Source: Isosphaera sp. (lineage in GTDB: Bacteria > Planctomycetota > Phycisphaerae > Phycisphaerales > UBA1924). Taken from it: a DNA stretch of 45,879 bases. This document shows positions 16,365 to 24,423 of this stretch, piece after piece; the stretch's first letter is position 1; each line of letters starts with the position of its first letter. Made by a program: the position numbers and the translations under genes. The DNA is taken from contig PNJV01000016.1 in assembly GCA_013822085.1 (NCBI GenBank), positions 1 through 45,879 of the forward strand. Reading direction: 5' to 3'. The notes under the pieces were generated by a model. That model did no database searches. It was not told where the DNA came from and saw only the letters and a program-made list of their open reading frames with translations.

Positions 16365-17321
16365 GTGAGCAAGATCGTCGCTGGTATCATCGTTGCCGCT
16401 GGGCTCGCCGCCCCGGCCATGGCGCAGAGCACCGTCTCCAGTTCGGCTCCTTGGGATGTGGATGTGCGGATCTTGGCTGACGGCGACCCGGCCAGCCCGT
16501 ACACAGGCTCGGGAGTTGAGATCCTGCCAGGCATGACCCCAGGCATCTTCCGGCTCGGACTGGTCCTCCAGGCTCGTGCGAACGTGGCCGCTGGCTTCTT
16601 CAACGGCGGCATCGGTCGCTTCTTTGAAGCTTCAAACAACTCTCGATTTTCTGTGTTGTTCTCGCACAACGTCTTTGCGTTCACTCGCCTGGTTGCTGGC
16701 GATATCGGCACTGGGTTCAACAGCACCACCGTCGGCGGGCCCTCTGGTGGTACTGGCTTCGAGACGGCCGCTGGCAACGCCTCTGGCGTTTCAGGCTCTA
16801 TCTTCCGCGGAGGCAACGGGACTACAGCCGGTATCAACTTGGGCGCCACGACCTCGTCCGGCTTCATCGACGCCGCGCCCCTTGGCGGGAGCACTACTAC
16901 TTCATCCTTCGCCGCCACGAGCTCGCAATTCTTTCCTGGTAGCGTCACCCCGGTTCAGAACTTTGCGACCTCGGCAACTGAGGTGAGCACCTCTCCCTAC
17001 CAGTCTATCTATCGCTTCGTCTTGGAGACGACGACCCGATCGGTCTCGGATATCCAGATTACCGTCCAGGGCACCTTCGCGAGGTTCACCGGTTTCTCGG
17101 CTGTCACTGGCGTTGGTTCCCTCTCCTCTGGCGGCGCTTCGCTCTCGCTCGCGGCCGTTGCTGGAGGCACCGATCCTCTCTTGAGTACTCCGGTCGCGTC
17201 GGCCCCGAGCGGCGCTAATAACCGCGGTGCCAGCGCATCGATCACCATCACCATTCCGACCCCGGGCGCTGCCGCCCTGCTGGGCCTCTGTGGCCTGGCC
17301 GCCGCTCGTCGCCGGCGATAG
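16365..17321 (+). CDS. CTERM-anchored surface protein, first tandem copy
   Basis: An exported protein of 318 residues of unknown function. GTG 16365 follows a strong AGGAG (16353-16357). The signal peptide is VSKIVAGIIVAAGLAAPAMA, with cleavage before QST. The mature part is Gly/Ser/Thr-rich and beta-like, without a family I recognise. The C-terminus is PTPGAAALLGL + CGLAAA + RRRR: Pro-Thr-Pro motif, short hydrophobic segment, basic end, the architecture of PEP-CTERM/MYXO-CTERM sorting signals. It is paralogous to the gene at 17750. It differs by a Cys in the hydrophobic run where the other copies have Gly. Its codon use is less GC-rich than the secretion genes, as often in highly expressed genes. 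It has its own promoter and terminator. Confidence 0.88.
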   Translation: MSKIVAGIIVAAGLAAPAMAQSTVSSSAPWDVDVRILADGDPASPYTGSGVEILPGMTPGIFRLGLVLQARANVAAGFFNGGIGRFFEASNNSRFSVLFSHNVFAFTRLVAGDIGTGFNSTTVGGPSGGTGFETAAGNASGVSGSIFRGGNGTTAGINLGATTSSGFIDAAPLGGSTTTSSFAATSSQFFPGSVTPVQNFATSATEVSTSPYQSIYRFVLETTTRSVSDIQITVQGTFARFTGFSAVTGVGSLSSGGASLSLAAVAGGTDPLLSTPVASAPSGANNRGASASITITIPTPGAAALLGLCGLAAARRRR

Positions 17322-17360
17322 TCCCGGCTCCGACTTGACGGGCATTCTTTGATCTTTGCG

Positions 17361-17394
17361 CACGAGCCCCGCTTCGGTGGGGTTCGTGTTTTTT
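17361..17394 (+). terminator. Rho-independent terminator after the first CTERM gene
   Basis: A 12-bp stem (CACGAGCCCCGC with GUGGGGUUCGUG, two G-U pairs) closes on a UUCG tetraloop and is followed by six U at 17389-17394. It lies 40 bases after the stop codon. Confidence 0.93.
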
Positions 17395-17438
17395 GTCGGG
17401 CGACGTGAGGCCGAGATTCGGGGCATGCGGAGTATCTG

Positions 17439-17494
17439 CCCGAGCCGACAGGGAGAATCCCTGATTATCGGGTGGCTGGGGTGGACGGAGTGAA
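17439..17494. repeat. Copy 2 of the 56-base direct repeat, now non-coding
   Basis: Identical to 16058-16113, the end of the lipoprotein gene, but here it has no reading frame attached and lies about 255 bases before the second CTERM gene. The inverted repeat CAGGGA-GAA-TCCCTG is at 17449-17463. The flanking bases have diverged, yet this block has not. Confidence 0.95.
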
Positions 17495-17634
17495 CATAGG
17501 GGATCTAGATGATCGGATTGTCCAATAATTGCCCACTTTGAGCAGAGTTTGAGGGGGTTGCACGCAGGAGGTCCAGGAAAAGCGGCCTTCGCGAACTCTT
17601 GACCGATCTGCGCGGGCAATTCTGGCTGAAATTG

Positions 17635-17663
17635 TTGTCGGCTCGGCTGTTTTCGATTATCCT
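17635..17663 (+). promoter_or_regulatory. Likely promoter of the second CTERM gene
   Basis: TTGTCG (17635-17640) and TATCCT (17658-17663) are separated by 17 bases. They align with the TTGACA promoter of the first copy, showing both upstream regions descend from one sequence. Confidence 0.5.
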
Positions 17664-17749
17664 CATGGGTGTCGTGTCGTGTGATCTGGGCCTGCATGGG
17701 CCCCACACGTCAAATACTTCGTCGAAAAGGCAGGAAGAAGGAGAAGCAC

Positions 17750-18724
17750 GTGAGCAAGATCGTCGCTGGTATCATCGTTGCCGCTGGGCTCGCCGCCCCG
17801 GCCATGGCGCAGAGCACCATCAGCGCGTCCGCCGCCTGGGACGTGGACGTCCGCATCCTGGTCGATGGTGATCCGTCCAGCCCCTACACCGGCTCGGGCG
17901 TCGAGATCCTTCCCGGCGTGACCGCGGGCACTTTCCGCGTCGGTCTGGTTCTTCAGGCTCGCGCCAACGTGGCCGCTGGCATCTTCAACGGCGGCATCGG
18001 CCGTCTCCAGGGCATCATCCCGTCCGCCGGCTCTCCGGTCAGCTTCACGCACAACGTCGGCGCGGGCTCTCGCCTGATCGCCGGTGATATCGGCACCGGG
18101 TTCAACACCAGCGGCCTCGGCGTCCCGGGCGCCGGCGGCGGCACTGGCTTTGAGACCGCTGCCGGCGGCGCTTCCGGTGTCACTGGCTCCATCTTCCGCC
18201 AGGACCCTGCGAACATCAACAATCTGAACATTGGTGTGACCAACGCGGCCGGCTTCATCGTGGGCAACCCCGCGATCGGCACGGGCTCCACCCTCGGTCA
18301 GTTCACTGCCTTCAACCCGCTTACGGTCCCTGGCAACACCGATCCGATCGTGAACTTCGGCACGGCCGCCGGCGCTGGGACCAGCACCTCCCCCTTCCAG
18401 TCCATCTTCCGCTTCGTCTTCGAGACGACGAACTTGTCGCTCGCCGAGGCCCAGATTAACTTCATCGGTGTCCTCTCCCGCATCACGGGTGTTTCCAATG
18501 GCATCGGCACGCTTACCTCAGGTGGTGCGCCGATCTCGGCTGCTGCCGTGGCGAACGGTACCGGTACCGATTCGAGCAATCCGTTCACGAACGCCTCTGT
18601 CGGCGCTCCGACCTCGTCCAACAACCGCATCGGCGCTGCCTCGGTCGTCATCGCTATCCCGACCCCGGGCGCTGCCGCCCTGCTGGGCCTCGGTGGCCTG
18701 GTCGCCGCTCGTCGTCGCCGCTAA
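17750..18724 (+). CDS. CTERM-anchored surface protein, second tandem copy
   Basis: A 324-residue paralogue of the preceding gene. The 91 bases covering the Shine-Dalgarno region, start and signal peptide (17728-17818) are identical to those of copy 1, including synonymous positions. The mature part shares stretches such as WDVDVRIL, SPYTGSGVEILPG, ANVAAG and FNGGIGR but differs widely elsewhere. The tail is PTPGAAALLGL + GGLVAA + RRRR. GTG 17750 is preceded by AGGAG. No enzymatic motif is visible, so a structural or adhesive surface role is inference. GC-ending codons are used more than in copy 1. Confidence 0.88.
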   Translation: MSKIVAGIIVAAGLAAPAMAQSTISASAAWDVDVRILVDGDPSSPYTGSGVEILPGVTAGTFRVGLVLQARANVAAGIFNGGIGRLQGIIPSAGSPVSFTHNVGAGSRLIAGDIGTGFNTSGLGVPGAGGGTGFETAAGGASGVTGSIFRQDPANINNLNIGVTNAAGFIVGNPAIGTGSTLGQFTAFNPLTVPGNTDPIVNFGTAAGAGTSTSPFQSIFRFVFETTNLSLAEAQINFIGVLSRITGVSNGIGTLTSGGAPISAAAVANGTGTDSSNPFTNASVGAPTSSNNRIGAASVVIAIPTPGAAALLGLGGLVAARRRR

Positions 18725-18774
18725 TCCCGGCTCCGATCGAACGGTCACTCTGTGATCATCTCGTAATCTCTATG

Positions 18775-18809
18775 CACGGGCCCCGCTTCGGCGGGGTCCG
18801 TGTCTTTTT
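18775..18809 (+). terminator. Rho-independent terminator after the second CTERM gene
   Basis: A 12-bp stem (CACGGGCCCCGC with GCGGGGUCCGUG) around a UUCG tetraloop, followed by UCUUUUU. It is homologous to the terminator at 17361. Confidence 0.93.
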
Positions 18810-18980
18810 GGCCGGGCTGCGCGATAGTCTGAGAATCTCGCGGGTGTGCCGGGGAGTCCGTTGGATCGGCCCAGGGGCGTATGAAGCGGCGTATGGATGC
18901 CGCCCGTGGCGGGGTCTGACAGAGCGAGGGCCGCTGGAGAGTGCAGCGGTGACGGGCGACTGCGGAAAGGGTCAAAGGCG

Positions 18981-20501
18981 ATGATGGCCTGGCTGAGCAG
19001 CGCGGTGCGGGACGCGGCCGTCAAGGCGCTCGAGTCCATCTCGGGGCGCGTGCACCCGCGGATGATCGACCTGTACGGCCGAGCGGTGCAGCAGGACGCG
19101 CGGACGCGCAACCCGCTGATCGTGATCCCCGGCGTGATGGGGACGCGGCTCAAGGACCGCGCCAGCGGTCGGCCGCTGTGGGGCGGCGACTACAAGAGCG
19201 GCTTTGCCGACCCCGGCGACGAGGAGCAGATGCGCGGGGTGACGGTGCCGATGGAGCTGGGCACGCCGCTGGAGTCGCTGGTGGGCAGCGCCGATCCGGA
19301 CGGGACGATCGACGCGTTGCGGGTGAACGTGGCGGGCCTGCCGGTGCAGGTGTCGGCGTACGCGTCGCTGCTGCGTGTGCTGGGGGCGGGCGGGTACTGG
19401 GCGGCCGATCGGCGCGACGAGCGGGCGTGGAACTTCTTGAACTACGGCCCCGAGTCGCTCACGACCAGCTTCCAGTTCGATTACGACTGGCGGCTGACGG
19501 TGCCGGAGAACGCGCGGCGGCTGGGCAGGCTGGTCGAGCAGGTGATCGCGTTCGCGTCGTCGGAGACCGGGTGCAGCCGGCCGATGAAGGTGGACGTCGT
19601 GGCCCACTCGCTGGGCGGGCTGGTGCTGCGGTGGTACCTGCGGTACGGGGGGCAGGGGTCGTCGGGCCAGCAGGGCGAGCGTCCCGAGCTGACGTGGGAG
19701 GGTGCCTCCAAGGTGGAGCACGCGATCATGATCGCCACGCCCAACGCCGGGAGCGTGCGGGTGATGGAGAAGCTGCTGCGTGGGCTGCCGGCCTCTCCGG
19801 CGATGCCGGCGTACGACCCGGCGTACCTGGGGACGATGCCGGGGCTGTACCAGCTGATGCCGCGCGTGCGGCACGGCCAGGCGCTCCATGGCGGCGAGGT
19901 GCTCGACGACCTGTACACCAGCGAGCGGTGGGCGCAGATGGGGTGGGGCCTGGCGTCGCCGCGCGCCGACGGGGTGCTGCGGCAGCTCTTGCCCGGGCGC
20001 GGTCAGGCCGACCGCAGGCGGACCGCGCTGGAGCACCTGGACAAGTGCCTGCTCGAGGCCGAGCGCGTGCACGCGGCGCTGGACGTGGCCGCCGAGCCGC
20101 CGGCCGGCGTGGTCAAGCACCTCTTCGCCGGCGACGGCGCAGCGACGCATCAGGCCGCGGAGCTGACGGACAAGCGGCCGTATTACCGGGTCGTCGCCAA
20201 GGGCAACGGCGACCGGACGGTGCTGCGGTCCAGCGCGCTCATGGACGAGCGCGCGAGCATCGATCCCAACTACCCCAGGCTGCTGACGCCGATCCGCTGG
20301 GACTCGGTGATGTTCCTGCCGACGGACCACCTCGGGCTGACGAGCCACCCGATCTTCGTCAACAACGTGCTGTACGTGCTGCTGGAGAAGCCACGGCCGG
20401 ACTGCGATTTCCGTCTGCCGCCGGTGGTGATCCCGCCGAGGCGTGGGGTGGGGATGAGCCGCAACGCCGGCGGTGAGCGGGGGGGGGCCGAGGCCCGGTG
20501 A
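18981..20501 (+). CDS. LCAT/PDAT-family alpha/beta hydrolase
   Basis: A 506-residue protein of the lecithin:cholesterol acyltransferase family, acting on acyl esters (lipase or acyltransferase; substrate unknown). Evidence: the strand and oxyanion region NPLIVIPGVMGTRL (44-57), the lid-side FQFDYDWRL (165-172), the nucleophile elbow VVAHSLGGLVLRWY with S210, and a C-terminal LPTDHLGLTSH that probably carries the catalytic His. No signal peptide or membrane helix is seen, so it is probably cytoplasmic. Start is ATG 18981, with another ATG at 18984; AAAGG lies 7 bases before. The end is Arg/Gly-rich. It stands alone between the CTERM terminator and the sensor kinase. Confidence 0.85.
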   Translation: MMAWLSSAVRDAAVKALESISGRVHPRMIDLYGRAVQQDARTRNPLIVIPGVMGTRLKDRASGRPLWGGDYKSGFADPGDEEQMRGVTVPMELGTPLESLVGSADPDGTIDALRVNVAGLPVQVSAYASLLRVLGAGGYWAADRRDERAWNFLNYGPESLTTSFQFDYDWRLTVPENARRLGRLVEQVIAFASSETGCSRPMKVDVVAHSLGGLVLRWYLRYGGQGSSGQQGERPELTWEGASKVEHAIMIATPNAGSVRVMEKLLRGLPASPAMPAYDPAYLGTMPGLYQLMPRVRHGQALHGGEVLDDLYTSERWAQMGWGLASPRADGVLRQLLPGRGQADRRRTALEHLDKCLLEAERVHAALDVAAEPPAGVVKHLFAGDGAATHQAAELTDKRPYYRVVAKGNGDRTVLRSSALMDERASIDPNYPRLLTPIRWDSVMFLPTDHLGLTSHPIFVNNVLYVLLEKPRPDCDFRLPPVVIPPRRGVGMSRNAGGERGGAEAR

Positions 20502-20785
20502 GCGCGTCGGGCGCGTGCAGGCGGCCGCCGCGCGCCGGCTGCGCGTGCGCGGGGCGGTGGTTATGACGCGCGCCGGTGTGAGCTTGGGCGGGGTGGGCTG
20601 CGGGCGCGGGTTGTGGGGCGTGGCGGCGTGTCGGGCGGCGTGCGCACCGCGGCGGTGGCGTCAAGGGGACGCTCGAAGGTGACGAACGGAGTGGGTGGCA
20701 TCGGCTGAGCCGGGGCGTTGTCGCGTCGGGTGGGCAAGCCCGGACGCGGCGGGGTCTCGGTGGCATCGAGCCCGAGGGGCCACGG

Positions 20786-21436
20786 ATGATCTCGATGGAA
20801 ACACCATGGCAGCCGCGGACGACCCGGAAGATCCGGCCGACGCGAGACGCGCTGGCGGCGGCGCTGATCGTGGTGCTGTCGGCGTTCATTGGCGTCGGCG
20901 GCGTGTGGTACGCGGCGCAGGAGCACCTGAGGCGGCGGGCTGAGGCTGCTGGGCTGGTCCCCGGCAGCGTGCCGAGCGATCCCGAGCCGCAGACCGCGGG
21001 CGCGGCGACCGAGGCGCCCGGTGCGGCGGCGGCGGGCAAGCCGCGGCGCAAGCTGAACGTGGCCAATCCGCCGGAGATCCTGGGGGCCGGGCGTGCGGTG
21101 CGCGCCGAGGGCGAGCGTTCCGAGCCGGGCGTTGATGAGGGCTCGGCGGGCCAGGGGGGTGGCGTAGCGGCGGCGTCTGCTGCGGGCGCGGCGGGGTCTG
21201 CGGGCGCGGCTGTCGGTGCGTCGTCGGCGGGCGAGCTGCGGACGCAGGAAGCCTGGCGCGAGGTGATCGATCGGGCCGCGGTGATCTCGGCGGCGCCGTC
21301 GGGCGTGGCGGGGCTGCTGGTGGGGCTGGTGGTGTACAGGCAGCGGCGTGCGGAGCGTCGCGCCGGCTTGCTGCGCGACGAGGCGGAGTCTCGGCTGCGG
21401 CTGATGGAGGTGTGGTCGAGTACGCCGAGGACGTGA
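20786..21436 (+). CDS. N-terminal membrane part of a split hybrid sensor kinase
   Basis: 216 residues from ATG 20786, with GAGGGG at 20774-20779. It has two transmembrane helices (ALIVVLSAFIGVGGVWYAA about 25-43; VAGLLVGLVVY about 173-183) around an Ala/Gly-rich periplasmic region of about 125 residues with no recognised sensor fold. After helix 2 it runs as RQRRAERRAGLLRDEAESRLRLM, the usual linker into a PAS domain. It then ends after 10 unrelated residues at 21436, while the PAS domain starts in the -1 frame at 21412. The two frames together read as one kinase (RLRLMEV then VVEYAEDVIVV). A one-base loss, sequencing error or frameshift would explain it. Confidence 0.7.
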   Translation: MISMETPWQPRTTRKIRPTRDALAAALIVVLSAFIGVGGVWYAAQEHLRRRAEAAGLVPGSVPSDPEPQTAGAATEAPGAAAAGKPRRKLNVANPPEILGAGRAVRAEGERSEPGVDEGSAGQGGGVAAASAAGAAGSAGAAVGASSAGELRTQEAWREVIDRAAVISAAPSGVAGLLVGLVVYRQRRAERRAGLLRDEAESRLRLMEVWSSTPRT

Positions 21437-23022
21437 TCGTCGTCAGCGACGGCGACCTCGGGGCCGGGGAGGGGCCGCACATCGTGTACGTCAACCCCGC
21501 CTTCACGCGGGTGACGGGCTTTGCGCCCGGCGAGGTGATCGGGCGCTCCGTCGAGATGCTGCGTGGGCTCAAGACGGACAAGGGCGAGTCGGAGCGGGTC
21601 CGCGCGGCGATGGCCAAGGGCGAGGCCGTGCGGGCCGAGCTGGTGCAGTACGCCAAGGACGGTCGCGAGTTCTGGTCGGAGATGGCCGTGGTGCCGCTGC
21701 GTGGGCCCAGCGGGGACGTTGTGAACTTCGTGAGCGTGCACCGCGAGTCGACGGCGCGGCGGGTGGAGCAGGAGAAGGCCCGGCGGACCGTCAACGAGCT
21801 CGGGCGTGCGCGGGCGGGGCTGGAGGCCAGGGTGGCCGAGCTGACGGCGGCCAACCAGGCCCTGGTGGCCCAGCAGGAGCGCGCGGCCCACGTGGGCGTG
21901 CAGGCGGCCAAGCTGGTGGCGTCGGTGCAGCGCGAGATGCGCACGCCGCTGACGGCGGTGGCGTTCGCCGCGTCGGTGATGCGCGACACCGGGGCCACGC
22001 CGCAGGAGCGGGAGGACGCGGCCCGGGTCGCGGCGGGGGCGTCGGGGCACCTGCTGGAGGTCGCGCGCGACGTGAGCGACCTGGCGCAGCTGGAGGGCCA
22101 GGTCGCCGCGTCGGTGGCCGGCGAGTGCGACCCGCGGTCGGAGCTGGAGCAGGCGGTGGGGATGCTGCGCGTGGAGGCCGAGCGCAAGGGGCTGCGGCTG
22201 GCGATCCGGCTGGAGGAGCCGTTCCCGGCGGCGCTGTGCGTGGACATGACGCGCGTGCGGTGCGCGGTGCTGCACCTGCTGGAGAACTCGGTGCGCTACA
22301 CCGAGCACGGTGGGGTGTGCCTGTCGGCCGAGGTCATCCGCGACGGCGGCCAGGACGCGGGCCGGCTGCGGGTGCGCGTGGAGGACACGGGGCCGGGCGT
22401 GGAGGAGGGCACGCTGGCGCGGGCCCTGGGCGGGCGCGCCGGCGAGCGCGGGCGCGGCTCGGGGCTGATGGTGGCGCGGCACCTGTGCGAGGCGTTGGGC
22501 GGGCGCCTGACGGCGCACAGCACGGCCGGGTACGGGTCGGTGTTCACGGCGGAGTTTGCCGTGAGCGGGATCGGCTTTGCGCGGGCGGCCGAGCGCGCAG
22601 CGGCCGACGCGCCGCGGCTGAGCGGCCGCGTGCTGCTGGCCGAGGACCACGCCGACCTGCGCGCGATGCTCCAGACGGTGCTCACGCGGGCCGGGGCGCG
22701 CGTGGACGTGGCGGGCAACGGGGAGCAGGCGTTTGCGGCGGCGTCGCGCGCGGCGGCGCAGCACGACCCCTACGACCTGGTGCTGATGGACACGCACATG
22801 CCGCTGCTGGACGGGCGCTCGGCGGTCGAGCGGCTGCGCATGCTCGGGTACATGGGGATGGTCGTGGCCCTGTGCGGCGACGGGGCCGAGGAGCGGCAGC
22901 GGTGCCTGGACGCCGGGTGCAACGAGGTGCTGGTCAAGCCGCTGACCCCCGAGGCCCTGCTGGCGGCGGTGCTGCGGATGCTGCGCGAGGCCAAGGCCAG
23001 CGCCAAGCAGCGGGCCGCGTAA
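21412..23022 (+). CDS. PAS-kinase-receiver part of split hybrid sensor kinase; phospho-accepting His replaced
   Basis: 536 residues: PAS domain (1-115, NPAFTRVTGF), coiled coil (120-165), dimerisation domain, HATPase domain and receiver (405-520). The N box has N292 (LLENSVRYTE), the G1 box is DTGPGV (D325) and the G2 region is GRGSGLMVAR. The receiver has E411, D412, D460 (LVLMDTHMP) and K509 (VLVKPL); the conserved Thr/Ser is Cys (ALCGDG). The H box reads VQREMRTPL, with Arg at 174 where SHE(I/L)RTPL needs His. The codon is CGC, one base from CAC. The protein may bind ATP but could not autophosphorylate in the normal way. GTG 21412 has GGAGG only one base before, a poor initiation site, so this is best seen as the second half of the gene at 20786. 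Confidence 0.85.
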   Translation: MVEYAEDVIVVSDGDLGAGEGPHIVYVNPAFTRVTGFAPGEVIGRSVEMLRGLKTDKGESERVRAAMAKGEAVRAELVQYAKDGREFWSEMAVVPLRGPSGDVVNFVSVHRESTARRVEQEKARRTVNELGRARAGLEARVAELTAANQALVAQQERAAHVGVQAAKLVASVQREMRTPLTAVAFAASVMRDTGATPQEREDAARVAAGASGHLLEVARDVSDLAQLEGQVAASVAGECDPRSELEQAVGMLRVEAERKGLRLAIRLEEPFPAALCVDMTRVRCAVLHLLENSVRYTEHGGVCLSAEVIRDGGQDAGRLRVRVEDTGPGVEEGTLARALGGRAGERGRGSGLMVARHLCEALGGRLTAHSTAGYGSVFTAEFAVSGIGFARAAERAAADAPRLSGRVLLAEDHADLRAMLQTVLTRAGARVDVAGNGEQAFAAASRAAAQHDPYDLVLMDTHMPLLDGRSAVERLRMLGYMGMVVALCGDGAEERQRCLDAGCNEVLVKPLTPEALLAAVLRMLREAKASAKQRAA

Positions 23023-23118
23023 TCGGTGCGCCGCGGGTAAGCGCACGCCCGCGGGGCGCGTCCGAGGGCCGGTGGGCGCTGCGCCCATCGGCGGGCGGGG
23101 CGGACAGCGAGCGCACAG

Positions 23119-23739
23119 ATGCACACGTCGGGACACAGCGGCCAGTCGGGTCACCAAGGGGCGTTCCGGGTGCACGAGGTCGGCAGCGCGCCCGAGGAGT
23201 CCCGGGCGACGCTCGGGGAGGTTGAGCGCGGGTTCGGGATGATCCCGAATCTGGAGCGCGTGATGGCCTCGGCTCCGGCGTTGCTCCGGGCGTACGCCAC
23301 GGCCTGGGAGCTCTTCGACGCGACGGCCCTGACGCCCGTCGAGCGGCAGGTGGTGTACCAGACCGCCAACTTCATCAACGAGTGCGACTATTGCGTGCCG
23401 TGGCACACGCTCCTGAGTCAGCAGGCGGGGATGTCGCCGGCGGACGTGGAGGCGTTGCGCTCGGGGGGCGTGCTGGGCGAGCCGCGCCTCGAGGCGTTGC
23501 GGCAGTTCACGCGGGAGGTGGTCCTCCAGCGTGGCAAGGTGACGCCGGGGGACGTCGAGCGGTTCATGCGGGCCGGGTACACGGACCGGCACGCGCTGGA
23601 GGTCGTGCTCGGGGTGGCGATCAAGGTCATGAGCAACTACACCAACTCGATCGCGGGCACGCCGCTGGATCGGCAGGTGACCAAGCACGCGTGGCGCAAG
23701 CCCAAGGTCTCGCCGCGGGGGACCGGCGCGGGGTCGTGA
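23119..23739 (+). CDS. AhpD-like / carboxymuconolactone decarboxylase family protein
   Basis: 206 residues from ATG 23119. The core (about 50-180) is helical, with the family's redox motif INECDYCVPWH: two Cys spaced by two residues, followed by His, as in AhpD-like peroxidase-related proteins. FGMIPNLERVMASAP and SNYTNSIAGTPLD are typical of the peroxidase-related (Pmd) subgroup. The N-terminal 18 residues are His/Gly/Ser-rich. A role in peroxide or thiol defence is family-based inference. It is followed on the other strand by HU. Confidence 0.85.
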   Translation: MHTSGHSGQSGHQGAFRVHEVGSAPEESRATLGEVERGFGMIPNLERVMASAPALLRAYATAWELFDATALTPVERQVVYQTANFINECDYCVPWHTLLSQQAGMSPADVEALRSGGVLGEPRLEALRQFTREVVLQRGKVTPGDVERFMRAGYTDRHALEVVLGVAIKVMSNYTNSIAGTPLDRQVTKHAWRKPKVSPRGTGAGS

Positions 23740-23769
23740 ACGGGCGCAGCCGGCGGCGGGCTGCGGCAG

Positions 23770-23812
23770 AAAAAACCCCCGTGCGTCTGGCCCTGGGGCC
23801 GACGCGCGGGGG
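23770..23812 (-). terminator. Rho-independent terminator of the HU gene
   Basis: On the minus strand CCCCCGCGCGTC pairs with GACGCACGGGGG across a 13-base loop, with one mismatch, and is followed by TTTTTT (23775-23770). It lies 63 bases past the HU stop. Confidence 0.85.
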
Positions 23813-23874
23813 CGTTGTGGCGATGCGAGCTGAGCGTGCGACCGCCGGCGTGCGCGGCAGAGTCGGGCCGGGGC

Positions 23875-24234
23875 TCAGACCATGTTCTTGAGGCCCTTGA
23901 GCGGGCGGATCTTGAGGACGGTGCGGGCGGGCTTGGGCTTGACCTCCATCATCTCGCCCGGCTTGAAGGGGTTGGGGCGGGTGGTGGACTTGGTGGCGGG
24001 GCGGTAGGTGGCGGTGACCTTCATCATGCCCGGGACGACGAAGACGCGCGGGTTGTCGGCCTTGGGCTTGGCCAGGTCGACGGACATGACCTTGCCGAGG
24101 GTCTCGAAGACGGCGACAACGTCCTTGCGGTTGAGCCCGGCGTGCTCCGCGATGAGGCGGTAGAGCTCGGACTTGCCGCGGGGCTTGTCGGAGGCGGAGA
24201 GCTTGGGGGGCTTGGGCATGGACTTGGTGGCCAT
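23875..24234 (-). CDS. HU/IHF-family DNA-binding protein
   Basis: A 119-residue histone-like protein. I chose ATG at 24234 because the HU domain begins soon after and GGAG lies about 10 bases before; longer frames add nonsense. The N-terminal 20 residues (MATKSMPKPPKLSASDKPRG) form a basic extension not present in E. coli HU. Then come the helical body KSELYRLIAEHAGLNRKDVVAVFETLG and the beta arms with RVFVVPGMMKVTATYRPATK and the proline tip RPNPFKPGE. It ends ILKIRPLKGLKNMV, as HU does. It acts in nucleoid compaction and DNA bending. A promoter and terminator are visible, so it is a single-gene unit. Confidence 0.9.
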   Translation of the reverse strand: MATKSMPKPPKLSASDKPRGKSELYRLIAEHAGLNRKDVVAVFETLGKVMSVDLAKPKADNPRVFVVPGMMKVTATYRPATKSTTRPNPFKPGEMMEVKPKPARTVLKIRPLKGLKNMV

Positions 24235-24286
24235 AAAACACTGCTCCTGTGTGGTGCCCGGCGATCCTCGCCGGGCCGGTGGATGA

Positions 24287-24315
24287 GTCATACCACCATT
24301 CGGCACGGAGTGCAA
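24287..24315 (-). promoter_or_regulatory. Probable promoter of the HU gene
   Basis: Reading leftward: TTGCAC (24315-24310), 17 bases, TATGAC (24292-24287). It lies about 50 bases before the HU start. An AT-rich stretch upstream (24340-24395) could act as an UP element. Confidence 0.5.
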
Positions 24316-24423
24316 TCCGGCCGCGGTGACAAAAGCGGCTGTTTTGCTTGGAAATGTCCAACTTTTTTCAAAGACAATCGCCAAATGACTCAAAGAGTGG
24401 CCTTGCGGGCCCTGCGCGGGGCC

